A stretch of 64,000 bases of DNA from Pseudomonas sp. B21-048 (GCF_024748615.1 NZ_CP087168.1:2728001-2792000); one strand, 5' to 3'; positions 18,631-26,237 are shown, counted from the stretch's first letter. A program made the numbers and translations. The notes: generated by a model not told the origin, from the sequence alone.

Positions 18631-19554
18631 ATGTCGCAGATTCAGCGTTTACTGTTGATCGCCCCCCAATCCATGACCCGTACCCCGGCGTTCGACCGGG
18701 CCGCCGCGTTGGCCCGCGCGATGCAATCGCCGCTGCACATCGTGGCATTCGACTACTTGCAGGCCCTGGCCATCGCCGGCCTGTTTGCCCCCGAGCAAAT
18801 CGCCCAGGCCCGGGACGGTTATTTGAATACCCATCGGCAATGGCTTGTCGAACAGGCCGAATTGATGAAAAAACACGGCGTCGAGGTCACCAGTGAGGTG
18901 GTGTGGGTGCAGCATCCTTACGAGGAAATCCTGCGCTTCGTCAATGAGATGCCGCTGAGACTGATCATCAAGGATGCCCAGGAAGAGTCGGCGTTGAAGC
19001 GGGTTTTTTTCACACCGCTGGATTGGCAGTTGTTGCGCGACTGTCCGGTGCCGGTGCATCTGGTGACCAACGCCCTGAACCCGCGGCCACGCAACGTGCT
19101 GGCCATCGTCGATGTTTTGCGTAGTGAAGAGCAGGACCTGGTATTCAATGACCAGATTATCGACGCTGCCACCAAGCTGGCTGAACAGTGTGAGGCGCAG
19201 ATCGAGTTGGTACATGTGTATGACTGGACAGCCGTGTATGCCTTGGACATGGGCGTTGGCGCACTGCCGTTGGCCTCCGGTCTTTACGAAGCCATGGGCA
19301 CGGCGCAACACCAGGCGTTTACGGCGTTGGCCGAGCGTCACGGCGTGCCGTCGGAGCATCGGCACTTCATCGAAGGTGCGCCATTGCCGAGTATTTGCAA
19401 GTTCGCCGATGACCATCGCACCGATGTCATTGTGATGGGGACGGTGCAGCACTCGGGGTTGAACAAGCTATTGGGGACGACTGCCGAGCAGCTCTTGCAC
19501 CGAGCTCCTTGCAGTGTGCTGGCGATCAAACCCAACAGGCTGTTGCAATCCTGA
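18631..19554 (+). CDS. Tandem-domain universal stress protein
   Basis: 307 residues, two Usp domains; starts MSQIQRLLLIAPQSMTRTPA and ends LLHRAPCSVLAIKPNRLLQS. Close paralogue of the gene at 19921 (shared LLLIAP and HIVAFDYLQALA). ATG 18631 follows GAGGTGTCCC; an in-frame GTG at 18616 is less likely. Upstream FNR/Anr box, downstream inverted repeat. Probable role in survival during oxygen or energy limitation, by family and promoter. Confidence 0.9.
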   Translation: MSQIQRLLLIAPQSMTRTPAFDRAAALARAMQSPLHIVAFDYLQALAIAGLFAPEQIAQARDGYLNTHRQWLVEQAELMKKHGVEVTSEVVWVQHPYEEILRFVNEMPLRLIIKDAQEESALKRVFFTPLDWQLLRDCPVPVHLVTNALNPRPRNVLAIVDVLRSEEQDLVFNDQIIDAATKLAEQCEAQIELVHVYDWTAVYALDMGVGALPLASGLYEAMGTAQHQAFTALAERHGVPSEHRHFIEGAPLPSICKFADDHRTDVIVMGTVQHSGLNKLLGTTAEQLLHRAPCSVLAIKPNRLLQS

Positions 19555-19562
19555 GCGTTGAC

Positions 19563-19603
19563 TTGCCCCACGGCGAACCGTTGGCCGGTACGTCGTGGGG
19601 CAA
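19563..19603. terminator. Inverted repeat between convergent usp and GNAT remnant
   Basis: Perfect 10-base arms TTGCCCCACG (19563-19572) and CGTGGGGCAA (19594-19603). It sits 9 bases after the usp stop and 8 bases before the leftward GNAT remnant's stop, so it is probably a bidirectional terminator. Confidence 0.55.
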
Positions 19604-19610
19604 TCGGCTT

Positions 19611-19664
19611 TTACAACATATACAGACGATGAATGACCTGGCGGCTGTCGTCAGGATCATTGTG
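19611..19664 (-). pseudogene. GNAT acetyltransferase, last 17 codons only
   Basis: The minus strand reads HNDPDDSRQVIHRLYML and stop, matching HDPDDSRQVIHSLYL at the end of the intact GNAT gene at 22483-23046. The rest is missing; the sequence switches at about 19664 into the tail of a universal stress gene on the other strand. Confidence 0.75.
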
Positions 19665-19829
19665 TTTGTCGAGCAATACCTGGCGGATGTGGTGGTGATG
19701 AGCACGGATCGCGTGGGGATCGACCGGTTGATCGGCAGTAACACGGAGCGGGTGCTGTACTCGGTGCCGGGCAGCATTCTGGCGGTCAGGCAGCCGGGCT
19801 CGAGCGTCAGGCGGCGAGCCGATGGCTAG
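19665..19829 (+). pseudogene. Universal stress protein, C-terminal fragment
   Basis: 54 codons, FVEQYLADVVVMSTDRVGID to SVPGSILAVRQPGSSV, nearly identical in pattern to the end of the intact protein at 23272-24192 (FVEEYLVDVVVMGTVHRVGF ... SVPGSILAVKQPGS). The first 250 residues are gone. Together with the GNAT scrap it is a miniature of the intact GNAT/usp pair 3 kb to the right. Confidence 0.82.
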
Positions 19830-19840
19830 TCGGCCATTAG

Positions 19841-19854
19841 TTGATAAAAATCAG
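19841..19854. promoter_or_regulatory. FNR/Anr box, one mismatch (TTGATAAAAATCAG)
   Basis: 67 bases before the next usp start; GATACT at 19876-19881 is 31 bases from the box centre and suits a -10. Confidence 0.7.
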
Positions 19855-19920
19855 AGCCTCACGGCGAGAGCCCCCGATACTTAAGTCAATCCTGAAGCTA
19901 TCCAGATGAGGTGGGTGAGG

Positions 19921-20838
19921 GTGAAAATTCAACGTTTGCTATTGATTGCCCCGACCGAAATGGTCCGCACCCCGGCGTTCGAACGAGCGCGAGCCCTGGC
20001 CTGTGCAACCGGTGCGGTGCTGCACATTGTCGCTTTTGATTATGTCCAGGCGTTGGCGGCGGCCGGCCTGTTTGACCATGACGCAATGGCCCAGGCGCGT
20101 GAAGGTTACTTGCAGGTTCATCGTCACTGGCTGGAGCAGCAGGCCCGGTTTCAACGATGCGAAGGCGTGCAGGTGAGCACTGAAGTGGTGTGGGCCAGAC
20201 CGACCCTGGCGCATCTGTTGGAGTACGTGAATGACTTCCATGCAGACCTGGTGATCAAGGACACACACCGCGTATCGGCACTCGATCGCGCCTTTCATCG
20301 GCCGCTGGACTGGCAGTTGCTGCGCGACTGTCCGGCCCCCTTGCACCTGGTCATAGATGCCACAAACCCCAAGCCGTTGAGAATACTCGCGAGCATCGAT
20401 TTGTCCCATCTGGAGGAGCTGACCCAAGGGCTCAATGACCGGATTCTCGACCTGGCTTCGAGCCTGGCCGAACCTTGTGGCGCCACCGTGCACCTGCTCA
20501 ATGTCAGCGGCTGGTCGGAGCTGGGGGAGGCTGAAGTGAACGTGCCGACCGCGACACTGGATGGCAGTTTGAGAGATGCGGTCAGCGATGCTCAGCTGGA
20601 GGCTTTTGAGGTGCTTGCCGAACGCTACGGAATAGAGAAACAACAGCGCCATTTGCTGCCCGGCACTCCCCCCGCGGTGATTGCCCGTTTCGCACAACAA
20701 TGTGCCTTCGACATGGTGGTGCTGGGAACGACCTACCATCGCGGGATCGATATATTCATCGGCAGTACGGCCGAAAGTGTATTGAACCGGTCACCCTGCA
20801 GCCTGACGATCGTCAAGCCATTGCCCCGGCTCGACTGA
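19921..20838 (+). CDS. Tandem-domain universal stress protein
   Basis: 305 residues with GTG start: MKIQRLLLIAPTEMVRTPAF, matching the paralogue at 18631 from its fourth residue. An in-frame ATG at 19906 is possible but adds residues absent from relatives; GAGG at 19908-19911 serves the GTG with good spacing. Second domain ends ESVLNRSPCSLTIVKPLP. Compared with paralogues the second domain's binding loop is TTYHRGIDIFIGSTAES. Promoter with FNR/Anr box directly upstream. Confidence 0.88.
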   Translation: MKIQRLLLIAPTEMVRTPAFERARALACATGAVLHIVAFDYVQALAAAGLFDHDAMAQAREGYLQVHRHWLEQQARFQRCEGVQVSTEVVWARPTLAHLLEYVNDFHADLVIKDTHRVSALDRAFHRPLDWQLLRDCPAPLHLVIDATNPKPLRILASIDLSHLEELTQGLNDRILDLASSLAEPCGATVHLLNVSGWSELGEAEVNVPTATLDGSLRDAVSDAQLEAFEVLAERYGIEKQQRHLLPGTPPAVIARFAQQCAFDMVVLGTTYHRGIDIFIGSTAESVLNRSPCSLTIVKPLPRLD

Positions 20839-20863
20839 AAAAGATGAACCCGTGCGGCTTCCG

Positions 20864-20877
20864 TTGATAAAAATCAA
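20864..20877. promoter_or_regulatory. FNR/Anr box, perfect (TTGATAAAAATCAA)
   Basis: Exact match, 25 bases after the usp stop and 59 bases before the beta-CASP gene start, so it drives the latter. Confidence 0.8.
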
Positions 20878-20936
20878 CTGCCCATGGGCGTAAAGGAGTG
20901 ATCAATAGCACTCCATGAATGCGCAAGGAAACGGCC

Positions 20937-22304
20937 ATGCAAATGACATTTCTCGGTGCTGCGGGCACGGTTACAGGCAGCAAGTACCTCCTGGAACATC
21001 GCGACCAGCATGTGCTGATCGATTGCGGCCTGTTCCAGGGCTATAAACAACTGCGCTTGCACAACTGGGACCCGTTCCAGCTGCCGGTTCGCGACCTCGA
21101 AGCCATTGTGCTGACCCACGCTCATCTGGATCACAGCGGCTACCTGCCGGTGTTGGTGCGCAACGGTTATCGCGGCCCGGTGTATGCCACGCCTGCCACC
21201 TGTGAACTGGTGAAAGTCCTGCTGCGCGACAGCGGCCGCTTGCAGGAAGAGGAGGCCGAGTTCGCCAATCGCCATGGCTTTTCCAAACATTCTCCGGCCT
21301 TGCCGCTGTATACCGAACAAGACGCAGAGCGGGCGTTGAAATTGCTGCGGCCGGTGCAGTTGCACCACCGGGTCGATATTGTTCCGGGAATGAGTATTCT
21401 GTTGCGCGGTGCCGGGCATATTCTGGGCGCAGCGACGGTGGAAGTCGTCGCCGATGGCGTCACGCTTGTGTTCTCCGGGGATCTGGGGCGGCCGAACGAT
21501 CCACTGATGTTTGCCCCGGAGACGATCGAGCAGGCCGATTATCTGCTGGTGGAGTCGACTTACGGTGACCGTCGGCATCCCGACGAATCCCCGGAGGATC
21601 AACTGGCCGAAGTCATCACCCGTACCGCGCTGCGCCATGGCATCACGCTGGTGCCATCGTTTGCGGTCGGTCGCGCGCAGTTGCTGATGTACCACCTGTA
21701 TCGCTTGCAACAGAAACACGCGATTCCTGACCTACCGATCTACCTCAACAGCCCCATGGCCACCGACGTCACGCGTTTGTATCAGCGCTTTCGCAGTGAA
21801 CACCGGTTATCGCTGGAAGAGTGCGAAGGCATGTGCCATGTCACGCGTTTTGTGCGCTCCACCAGAGACTCCATCGACCTGGACCAGCGGCGTACACCGG
21901 CGGTGATCATCGCCGCCAGCGGCATGGCCACTGGCGGGCGGGTGCTGCACCACCTCAAGGCGCTGGCGCCTAACCCGATCAATACGCTGCTGGTGCCGGG
22001 CTTTCAGGCGGGCGGCACCCGCGGCGCGCAAATCATCGCAGGCGCCCCGTCGGTACGTATTCACGGCAAAGACGTGCCGATCCGGGCCGAAGTAGTGCCG
22101 ATGCAAACCCTGTCTGCGCACGCTGACGCCGATGAAATCATGGCGTGGCTGCGCGGCTTCAAGCAGCCACCGAAACACACCTATGTGGTGCATGGCGAAC
22201 CCAATGCCTCGGATGTATTGCGCCGACGCATCAGCCTGGAGCTGGGCTGGTCGGTCTCGGTACCGGAGTACCGTGACAGCGTGGAACTGATGGGTTCTCT
22301 TTAG
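20937..22304 (+). CDS. Metallo-beta-lactamase-fold RNase, beta-CASP type
   Basis: 455 residues. Metallo-beta-lactamase core with THAHLDHSGYLP (zinc ligands HxHxDH, about residues 61-66), GAGHILGAATVE and SGDLGRPNDPL; a beta-CASP insert (FAVGRAQLLMYHL); and the C-terminal RNA-specificity motif VVPMQTLSAHADADEI plus VVHGEPNAS. Family members are RNA endo/exonucleases of the YSH1/RNase J-like class. ATG 20937 follows AAGGAAA; an in-frame ATG at 20919 is weaker. The FNR/Anr box implies a role in RNA turnover when oxygen falls, by inference. Confidence 0.92.
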   Translation: MQMTFLGAAGTVTGSKYLLEHRDQHVLIDCGLFQGYKQLRLHNWDPFQLPVRDLEAIVLTHAHLDHSGYLPVLVRNGYRGPVYATPATCELVKVLLRDSGRLQEEEAEFANRHGFSKHSPALPLYTEQDAERALKLLRPVQLHHRVDIVPGMSILLRGAGHILGAATVEVVADGVTLVFSGDLGRPNDPLMFAPETIEQADYLLVESTYGDRRHPDESPEDQLAEVITRTALRHGITLVPSFAVGRAQLLMYHLYRLQQKHAIPDLPIYLNSPMATDVTRLYQRFRSEHRLSLEECEGMCHVTRFVRSTRDSIDLDQRRTPAVIIAASGMATGGRVLHHLKALAPNPINTLLVPGFQAGGTRGAQIIAGAPSVRIHGKDVPIRAEVVPMQTLSAHADADEIMAWLRGFKQPPKHTYVVHGEPNASDVLRRRISLELGWSVSVPEYRDSVELMGSL

Positions 22305-22313
22305 TAAAGGCAA

Positions 22314-22342
22314 GCCATTTTTGCGTTAGCTGCAAAATGGCG
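22314..22342. terminator. Hairpin after beta-CASP gene
   Basis: GCCATTTTTGC / GCAAAATGGC with a 7-base loop and one bulged T, 10 bases after the stop. No U-run; a processing or weak termination hairpin. Confidence 0.4.
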
Positions 22343-22444
22343 ATCACCAGATTTATTCGTAAGCCTCGTGTTTTGCTGGCGGACAGTGTGTGAAAAAAAG
22401 CGAATAGCTGACCGGTGCCAGCTGTTGCAGCCCTGAGTTGAAAT

Positions 22445-22484
22445 GTCCCTCGGCGGATCCAATGACGCCGAGGGACGCTTTTTT
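22445..22484 (+). terminator. Rho-independent terminator facing right
   Basis: Perfect 11-base arms GTCCCTCGGCG / CGCCGAGGGAC, 10-base loop, then GCTTTTTT. The T-run overlaps the stop codon of the leftward GNAT gene, so it stops rightward transcription before it runs antisense into that gene. Confidence 0.85.
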
Positions 22485-23046
22485 ACAGATAGAGGCTGTG
22501 AATGACCTGACGGCTGTCATCGGGATCGTGGCGGGTCTCGAAGCCCAGGGCTTGGGCCAGATCACGCATGGGGGCATTGCTGGCGGCGTCGACGGAATAC
22601 ATCTGGCGAAAACCGTTCTTGCGCGCGGCCTTGATCAAGTGCTCCATCAGCGCCGTTCCCAGGCCCAGATGCTGGTACTCGTCAGCAACCGTCACGGCGC
22701 ATTCACACTCATGGTCGCCGGTGGCGGCATAGCGGCTGACACCGATTTCAATCAGCTGGCCATTGTCGTGAATCAGGGCGATGTAGGCCATTCGCTTCTT
22801 GCCGTCGACATCCATCAACTGGTCGAGCATGGCCTTGCCGGGCTCATTGACTTGCGCCAGAAAGCGCATGTGCCGCGACTCCGGGGACAGGCGTTTGATA
22901 AAGGCGTATTCACGTTCGCGGTCTTTCTCCGCCAGCGGTCGGATCAGCACATGGCGGCCGTCCCTGAGCCCTTCAATCCAGTACTGTCCGGTGACGGCGG
23001 CGTAAGCGGCTGCGGCTCTGTCGTTATGATCTTTAACAGTGAGCAT
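22483..23046 (-). CDS. GNAT-family N-acetyltransferase
   Basis: 187 residues. Acetyl-CoA-binding motif EYQHLGLGTALMEHLIKAAR near residues 132-151; N-terminal HVLIRPLAEKDREREYAFIK resembles the GNAT domain of Pat-type protein acetyltransferases. Substrate unknown. ATG 23046 (MLTVKDHNDRAAAAY) follows GGAG by 10 bases; an in-frame ATG at 23106 sits in the promoter. Divergent from the usp gene at 23272, with an FNR/Anr-like palindrome on its side of the gap. The 3' end of a lost copy is at 19611. Confidence 0.88.
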   Translation of the reverse strand: MLTVKDHNDRAAAAYAAVTGQYWIEGLRDGRHVLIRPLAEKDREREYAFIKRLSPESRHMRFLAQVNEPGKAMLDQLMDVDGKKRMAYIALIHDNGQLIEIGVSRYAATGDHECECAVTVADEYQHLGLGTALMEHLIKAARKNGFRQMYSVDAASNAPMRDLAQALGFETRHDPDDSRQVIHSLYL

Positions 23047-23136
23047 GGTGCAATTCTCCATTCTGGATTGAAGGGCTTGCGCGTCGCAACGAATCACGCG
23101 GTTCATTTCTTTTTACGCCGCTGGTGGCGCTTGAAT

Positions 23137-23150
23137 CTGATCTGGATCAG
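23137..23150. promoter_or_regulatory. FNR/Anr-like palindrome (CTGATCTGGATCAG)
   Basis: Symmetrical, with the outer base of each half changed; placed for the leftward GNAT gene. Confidence 0.5.
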
Positions 23151-23183
23151 ACACTCGTGAGACGCAGGCTGAAACGCGCGTAT

Positions 23184-23197
23184 CTGATGTAAATCAA
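23184..23197. promoter_or_regulatory. FNR/Anr box, one mismatch (CTGATGTAAATCAA)
   Basis: 75 bases before the usp start; CAATCT at 23221-23226 is about 33 bases from the box centre. Confidence 0.65.
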
Positions 23198-23271
23198 CCC
23201 GGGGCAGGGGGCAACGAGTGCAATCTGGGAACATGCCGGCGCTTGGGACCGGTGCCGAATCGAGGTGTGTG

Positions 23272-24192
23272 ATGGGTCAATATCAACGTGTGTTGCTGAT
23301 CGCCGACCGAACCCTTTACCAGTCCCCAGCCTTGCTGCGTGCCGTTGCCCTCGCCAAGGCCAGCGGGGCGGCGCTGGATGTGCGGGCGTTTATCGAGCCG
23401 GCACCGATCATCCATTTGTGGGAGGAAAAAACCGATGAGGCGGAGTACCAGCGCTATCTGCGCCGCTATCGCCGCTGGATGGCGGAAGAAATCCAGCGCC
23501 TCAGCGGTGAGGGATTGAAAGTAAGCGTGGAGGTGGTCTTCACCACTCATCCATTACTGGACATCTTGAGGTGCGTCGAAGAACTCAAACCCGACCTGCT
23601 GATCAAGGACGCTACGTTGGAGCCGCTGCTCAAACGTGTGTTCATCACCCCTCTGGACTGTCACCTGCTGCGCGAATGCAGGGTGCCGGTGCACCTGGTC
23701 AATCAGGCCCGTTACGGTTTGCCGCACCGGATCGTGGCGGCAGTGGACCCGTTCGACCCCTCGACGCAAATCAGTGGCCTCAACGACACCATCATTCAAT
23801 CGGCCAATGCACTGGCCCTGCAATGTGATGCACCGCTGCATCTGCTGTATGCGTATGACTTGTCGCCGGCCTTCAATGGCGATGCGCCTCTGGCTAGCGG
23901 CGGGTGGAATGTGGACTTCATGGAGGAGCTGCGGCAATCCCTGCATCAGGCGTTTGTCACCCTGGCTGATCGTTATGGCGTGCCGCCAGAGCGCCGACAT
24001 TTCATCATGGGCCTGCCGGTACCGGTGCTGAGTGAGTTTGTCGAGGAGTATCTGGTCGATGTGGTGGTGATGGGCACCGTGCATCGAGTGGGGTTCGATC
24101 GGTTGATCGGCAGCAATACGGAACGGGCCCTTTACTCGGTGCCGGGCAGTATTCTGGCGGTCAAACAGCCGGGGTCGCTCGTCAGGGGATGA
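23272..24192 (+). CDS. Tandem-domain universal stress protein
   Basis: 306 residues, two Usp domains. Starts MGQYQRVLLIADRTLYQSPA, ends LYSVPGSILAVKQPGSLVRG. Of the paralogues it is closest to the gene at 9607 in its first domain and to the remnant at 19665 in its last 50 residues. ATG 23272 is preferred to the in-frame ATG at 23233. Its 3' end overlaps the convergent alcohol dehydrogenase by 11 bases, so there is no terminator between them. Confidence 0.9.
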   Translation: MGQYQRVLLIADRTLYQSPALLRAVALAKASGAALDVRAFIEPAPIIHLWEEKTDEAEYQRYLRRYRRWMAEEIQRLSGEGLKVSVEVVFTTHPLLDILRCVEELKPDLLIKDATLEPLLKRVFITPLDCHLLRECRVPVHLVNQARYGLPHRIVAAVDPFDPSTQISGLNDTIIQSANALALQCDAPLHLLYAYDLSPAFNGDAPLASGGWNVDFMEELRQSLHQAFVTLADRYGVPPERRHFIMGLPVPVLSEFVEEYLVDVVVMGTVHRVGFDRLIGSNTERALYSVPGSILAVKQPGSLVRG

Positions 24193-25165
24193 GCACGATC
24201 GCCCCTTTGACCTGACCGGCCCTCAGGCTTGCCAGCGCCTGGTTGGCATCGTCCAGGGCGAAACAGGTGACGTCGCTGTGCACGGGCGTATGACGCAGCT
24301 CTGCAAAAAACGCCGTGCCGTCTTCGCGGGTCAGGTTGGCGACCGAACGGATGCTGCGTTCGCCCCACAGCAATCGATAAGGGAAGCTGGGGATGTCGCT
24401 CATGTGGATGCCCGCGCAAATCACACAGCCGCCCTTGACGGTGGCCTCCAGCGCCAACGGCACCAGCGCACCGACGGGGGCGAAGATCAGGCTGGCGTCG
24501 AGCGGATGCGGCGGCGGTTGATCCGAGGGGCCTGCCCATTCGGCGCCCAGGGTTCGGGCATAGGCCTGGCCCTCGTTGTCGCCCGGGCGGGTGAAGGCAT
24601 ACACCTGCTGCCCCCGGCCCCGCGCCACCTGAATCGCCAGATGCGCCGCCGCGCCGAAGCCATAAAGGCCCAGATGACGCGCCCCTTTGGCCATTTGCAA
24701 TGCGCGAAAACCGATCAGCCCGGCACACAGCAGCGGTGCGGCTTCGGCGGCCGAGAGCGCGTCCGGAATGGGGAAACAGAAATGGGCGTCGGCCACGGTG
24801 TACTCGGCATAACCACCATCCAGGTGACAGCCGGTGAACTGGGCCTGGTCACAGAGGTTCTCGCGGCCCGAGCGGCAGAATGTACATTCACCGCACGTCC
24901 AGCCAAGCCAGGGAACGCCGACGCGCCTGCCAACCCAGCCGGGCGCCACATCGGCACCCACCGCCGTCACCTCACCGACGATTTCATGGCCCGGCACCCG
25001 CGGCAGCACCGCTTGCGGTAATTCACCGTCCACCAGATGCAAATCAGTGCGGCACACGCCACACGCCAGGACTTTGATTAACAGTTGGTGTGCGTCGGGT
25101 GTCGGGATGGCACGCTCTTCCCGTTGCAGCGGCTGACCGGGGGCATGCAGAACCATGGCGCGCAT
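24182..25165 (-). CDS. Zinc-dependent alcohol dehydrogenase
   Basis: 327 residues, medium-chain dehydrogenase family. Catalytic zinc ligands in CGVCRTDLHLVDGE (about 36) and VPGHEIVGEV (about 58); structural zinc cysteines in CGECTFCRSGRENLC (about 90-104); nucleotide-binding region LGLYGFGAAAHLAIQVA near 165, where the usual GxGxxG reads GFGAAA. Interconverts alcohols and aldehydes with NAD(P), acting as a fermentative electron sink or in alcohol oxidation. It resembles Anr-controlled AdhA of P. aeruginosa. It lies downstream of the FNR-like regulator on the opposite side of a 35-base gap, same strand, so the two may be co-transcribed. Confidence 0.9.
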   Translation of the reverse strand: MRAMVLHAPGQPLQREERAIPTPDAHQLLIKVLACGVCRTDLHLVDGELPQAVLPRVPGHEIVGEVTAVGADVAPGWVGRRVGVPWLGWTCGECTFCRSGRENLCDQAQFTGCHLDGGYAEYTVADAHFCFPIPDALSAAEAAPLLCAGLIGFRALQMAKGARHLGLYGFGAAAHLAIQVARGRGQQVYAFTRPGDNEGQAYARTLGAEWAGPSDQPPPHPLDASLIFAPVGALVPLALEATVKGGCVICAGIHMSDIPSFPYRLLWGERSIRSVANLTREDGTAFFAELRHTPVHSDVTCFALDDANQALASLRAGQVKGAIVLIP

Positions 25166-25199
25166 GACGACTCTCCAAAAGCCTGTGCACCGTAGGGCG

Positions 25200-25946
25200 T
25201 CAGAGGGGTGACTGCCGGTGACAGCCGGCGACCAGTTGCTTGAGCCCGTCCAGATTCAGGACTTTGACGTTACGCCCGGCAATCTCGACCAACCCCTGAT
25301 CCCGCAGATGAGCGATGCCCCGGCAGATGGTTTCCAGGCGCAGGCCCAGATACGAGCCGATCTCTTCACGGCGCATCTTCAGCACAAAGTCTCTAGACGA
25401 GTACCCGCGAATGCTCAGCCGTTGCGATAGGTTCAGCAGGAAGGCTGCCAGGCGTTCATCGGAGTTCATGTTGCCCATCATCATGAGCAGGCTGTGATCA
25501 CGCACGATTTCCCGGCTCAGGAGCTTGTTCAAGTTGTGTTGCAGTGAGGGCAGTTCCTGGGCGAGTTTCTCCAGTTGGATGTAGTGCAGGGGGCAGACTT
25601 CGCTGTCCTCAAGGGCAAAGGCACTGCAGGCGTGCCGATCGTCGCTGATGGCATCCAGACCGAGCATCTCGCCGGGTATCTGAAAACCGGTCACCTGCTC
25701 GCGGCCGTCGACCGACAGCATGCTGGTCTTGAATGAACCGATGCGTACCGCATACAGCGAGCGCAACGGATCACCGGCCCGGTACAGGGCGGCACCTTTT
25801 TTAATCTTTACCCGCTGAACGATCAGGGTATCCAGCCGCTCGACCTCCTGGCCGGTCAAGCCGATCGGCAGGCACAACTCCAAGACGCTGCAATTGGAGC
25901 ATGCGGCCTTCAGATAATGATGTTGGTATGGCCGGGTTTCAGGCAT
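25200..25946 (-). CDS. FNR/Anr-family oxygen-sensing regulator (paralogue)
   Basis: 248 residues. N-terminal CSNCSVLELC (two Cys of CxxC plus one) and a further Cys in HACSAF (about 108) supply the four ligands for a 4Fe-4S cluster, so it should sense oxygen, unlike DNR which lacks them. A cAMP-type sensor domain (GAALYRAGDPLRSLYAVRIG) and a dimer helix precede a Crp-type helix-turn-helix, REEIGSYLGLRLETICRGIA. In E. coli FNR the recognition helix reads E-T-I-S-R; here the Ser is Cys while Glu and Arg are kept, so TTGAT recognition is likely. ATG 25946 gives the family start; an in-frame ATG at 25997 is in the leader. A perfect FNR box upstream suggests autoregulation. Confidence 0.9.
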   Translation of the reverse strand: MPETRPYQHHYLKAACSNCSVLELCLPIGLTGQEVERLDTLIVQRVKIKKGAALYRAGDPLRSLYAVRIGSFKTSMLSVDGREQVTGFQIPGEMLGLDAISDDRHACSAFALEDSEVCPLHYIQLEKLAQELPSLQHNLNKLLSREIVRDHSLLMMMGNMNSDERLAAFLLNLSQRLSIRGYSSRDFVLKMRREEIGSYLGLRLETICRGIAHLRDQGLVEIAGRNVKVLNLDGLKQLVAGCHRQSPL

Positions 25947-26082
25947 GGTAAAGGCCCTTAACAGAGGATTTAAGCATAGTTCGGATAATGGACTCACTCG
26001 GGTGCTCTATCGGGAGCATCGACGAGTGGGGGGCTTGGCAGTTGTTCAAGCCAGCATAGAGCCGGACGGGCGGCGTAAGAGC

Positions 26083-26096
26083 TTGATGTAGATCAA
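26083..26096. promoter_or_regulatory. FNR/Anr box, perfect (TTGATGTAGATCAA)
   Basis: Exact match upstream of the FNR-like gene. On the minus strand a TATGCT hexamer near 26053-26058 lies 33 bases from the box centre, fitting an activated (autoregulated) promoter. It could also serve a rightward start at 26168. Confidence 0.8.
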
Positions 26097-26167
26097 CGCT
26101 AGCGTGGTGCAGACTCCCAGAATCTGCGCATCCCCTGGTTTATCCGAGGCCTTGGCGGAGGGATGTC

Positions 26168-26232
26168 ATGATGCAGGAACACAAGTTTTACCTCATAGAA
26201 GCGGTTGATGCAGGCAAGGTGTCGAGGCAGCC
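26168..26232 (+). pseudogene. Possible 5' remnant of an unidentified gene
   Basis: GGCGGAGGGATGTC followed by ATGATG gives MMQEHKFYLIEAVDAGKVSR before running into the antisense of the ion-channel 3' end. The good ribosome-binding site and the FNR/Anr box 72 bases upstream suggest the start of a real gene whose remainder was deleted. The family is not recognisable from 20 residues. Confidence 0.3.
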
Positions 26233-26237
26233 GGGTG

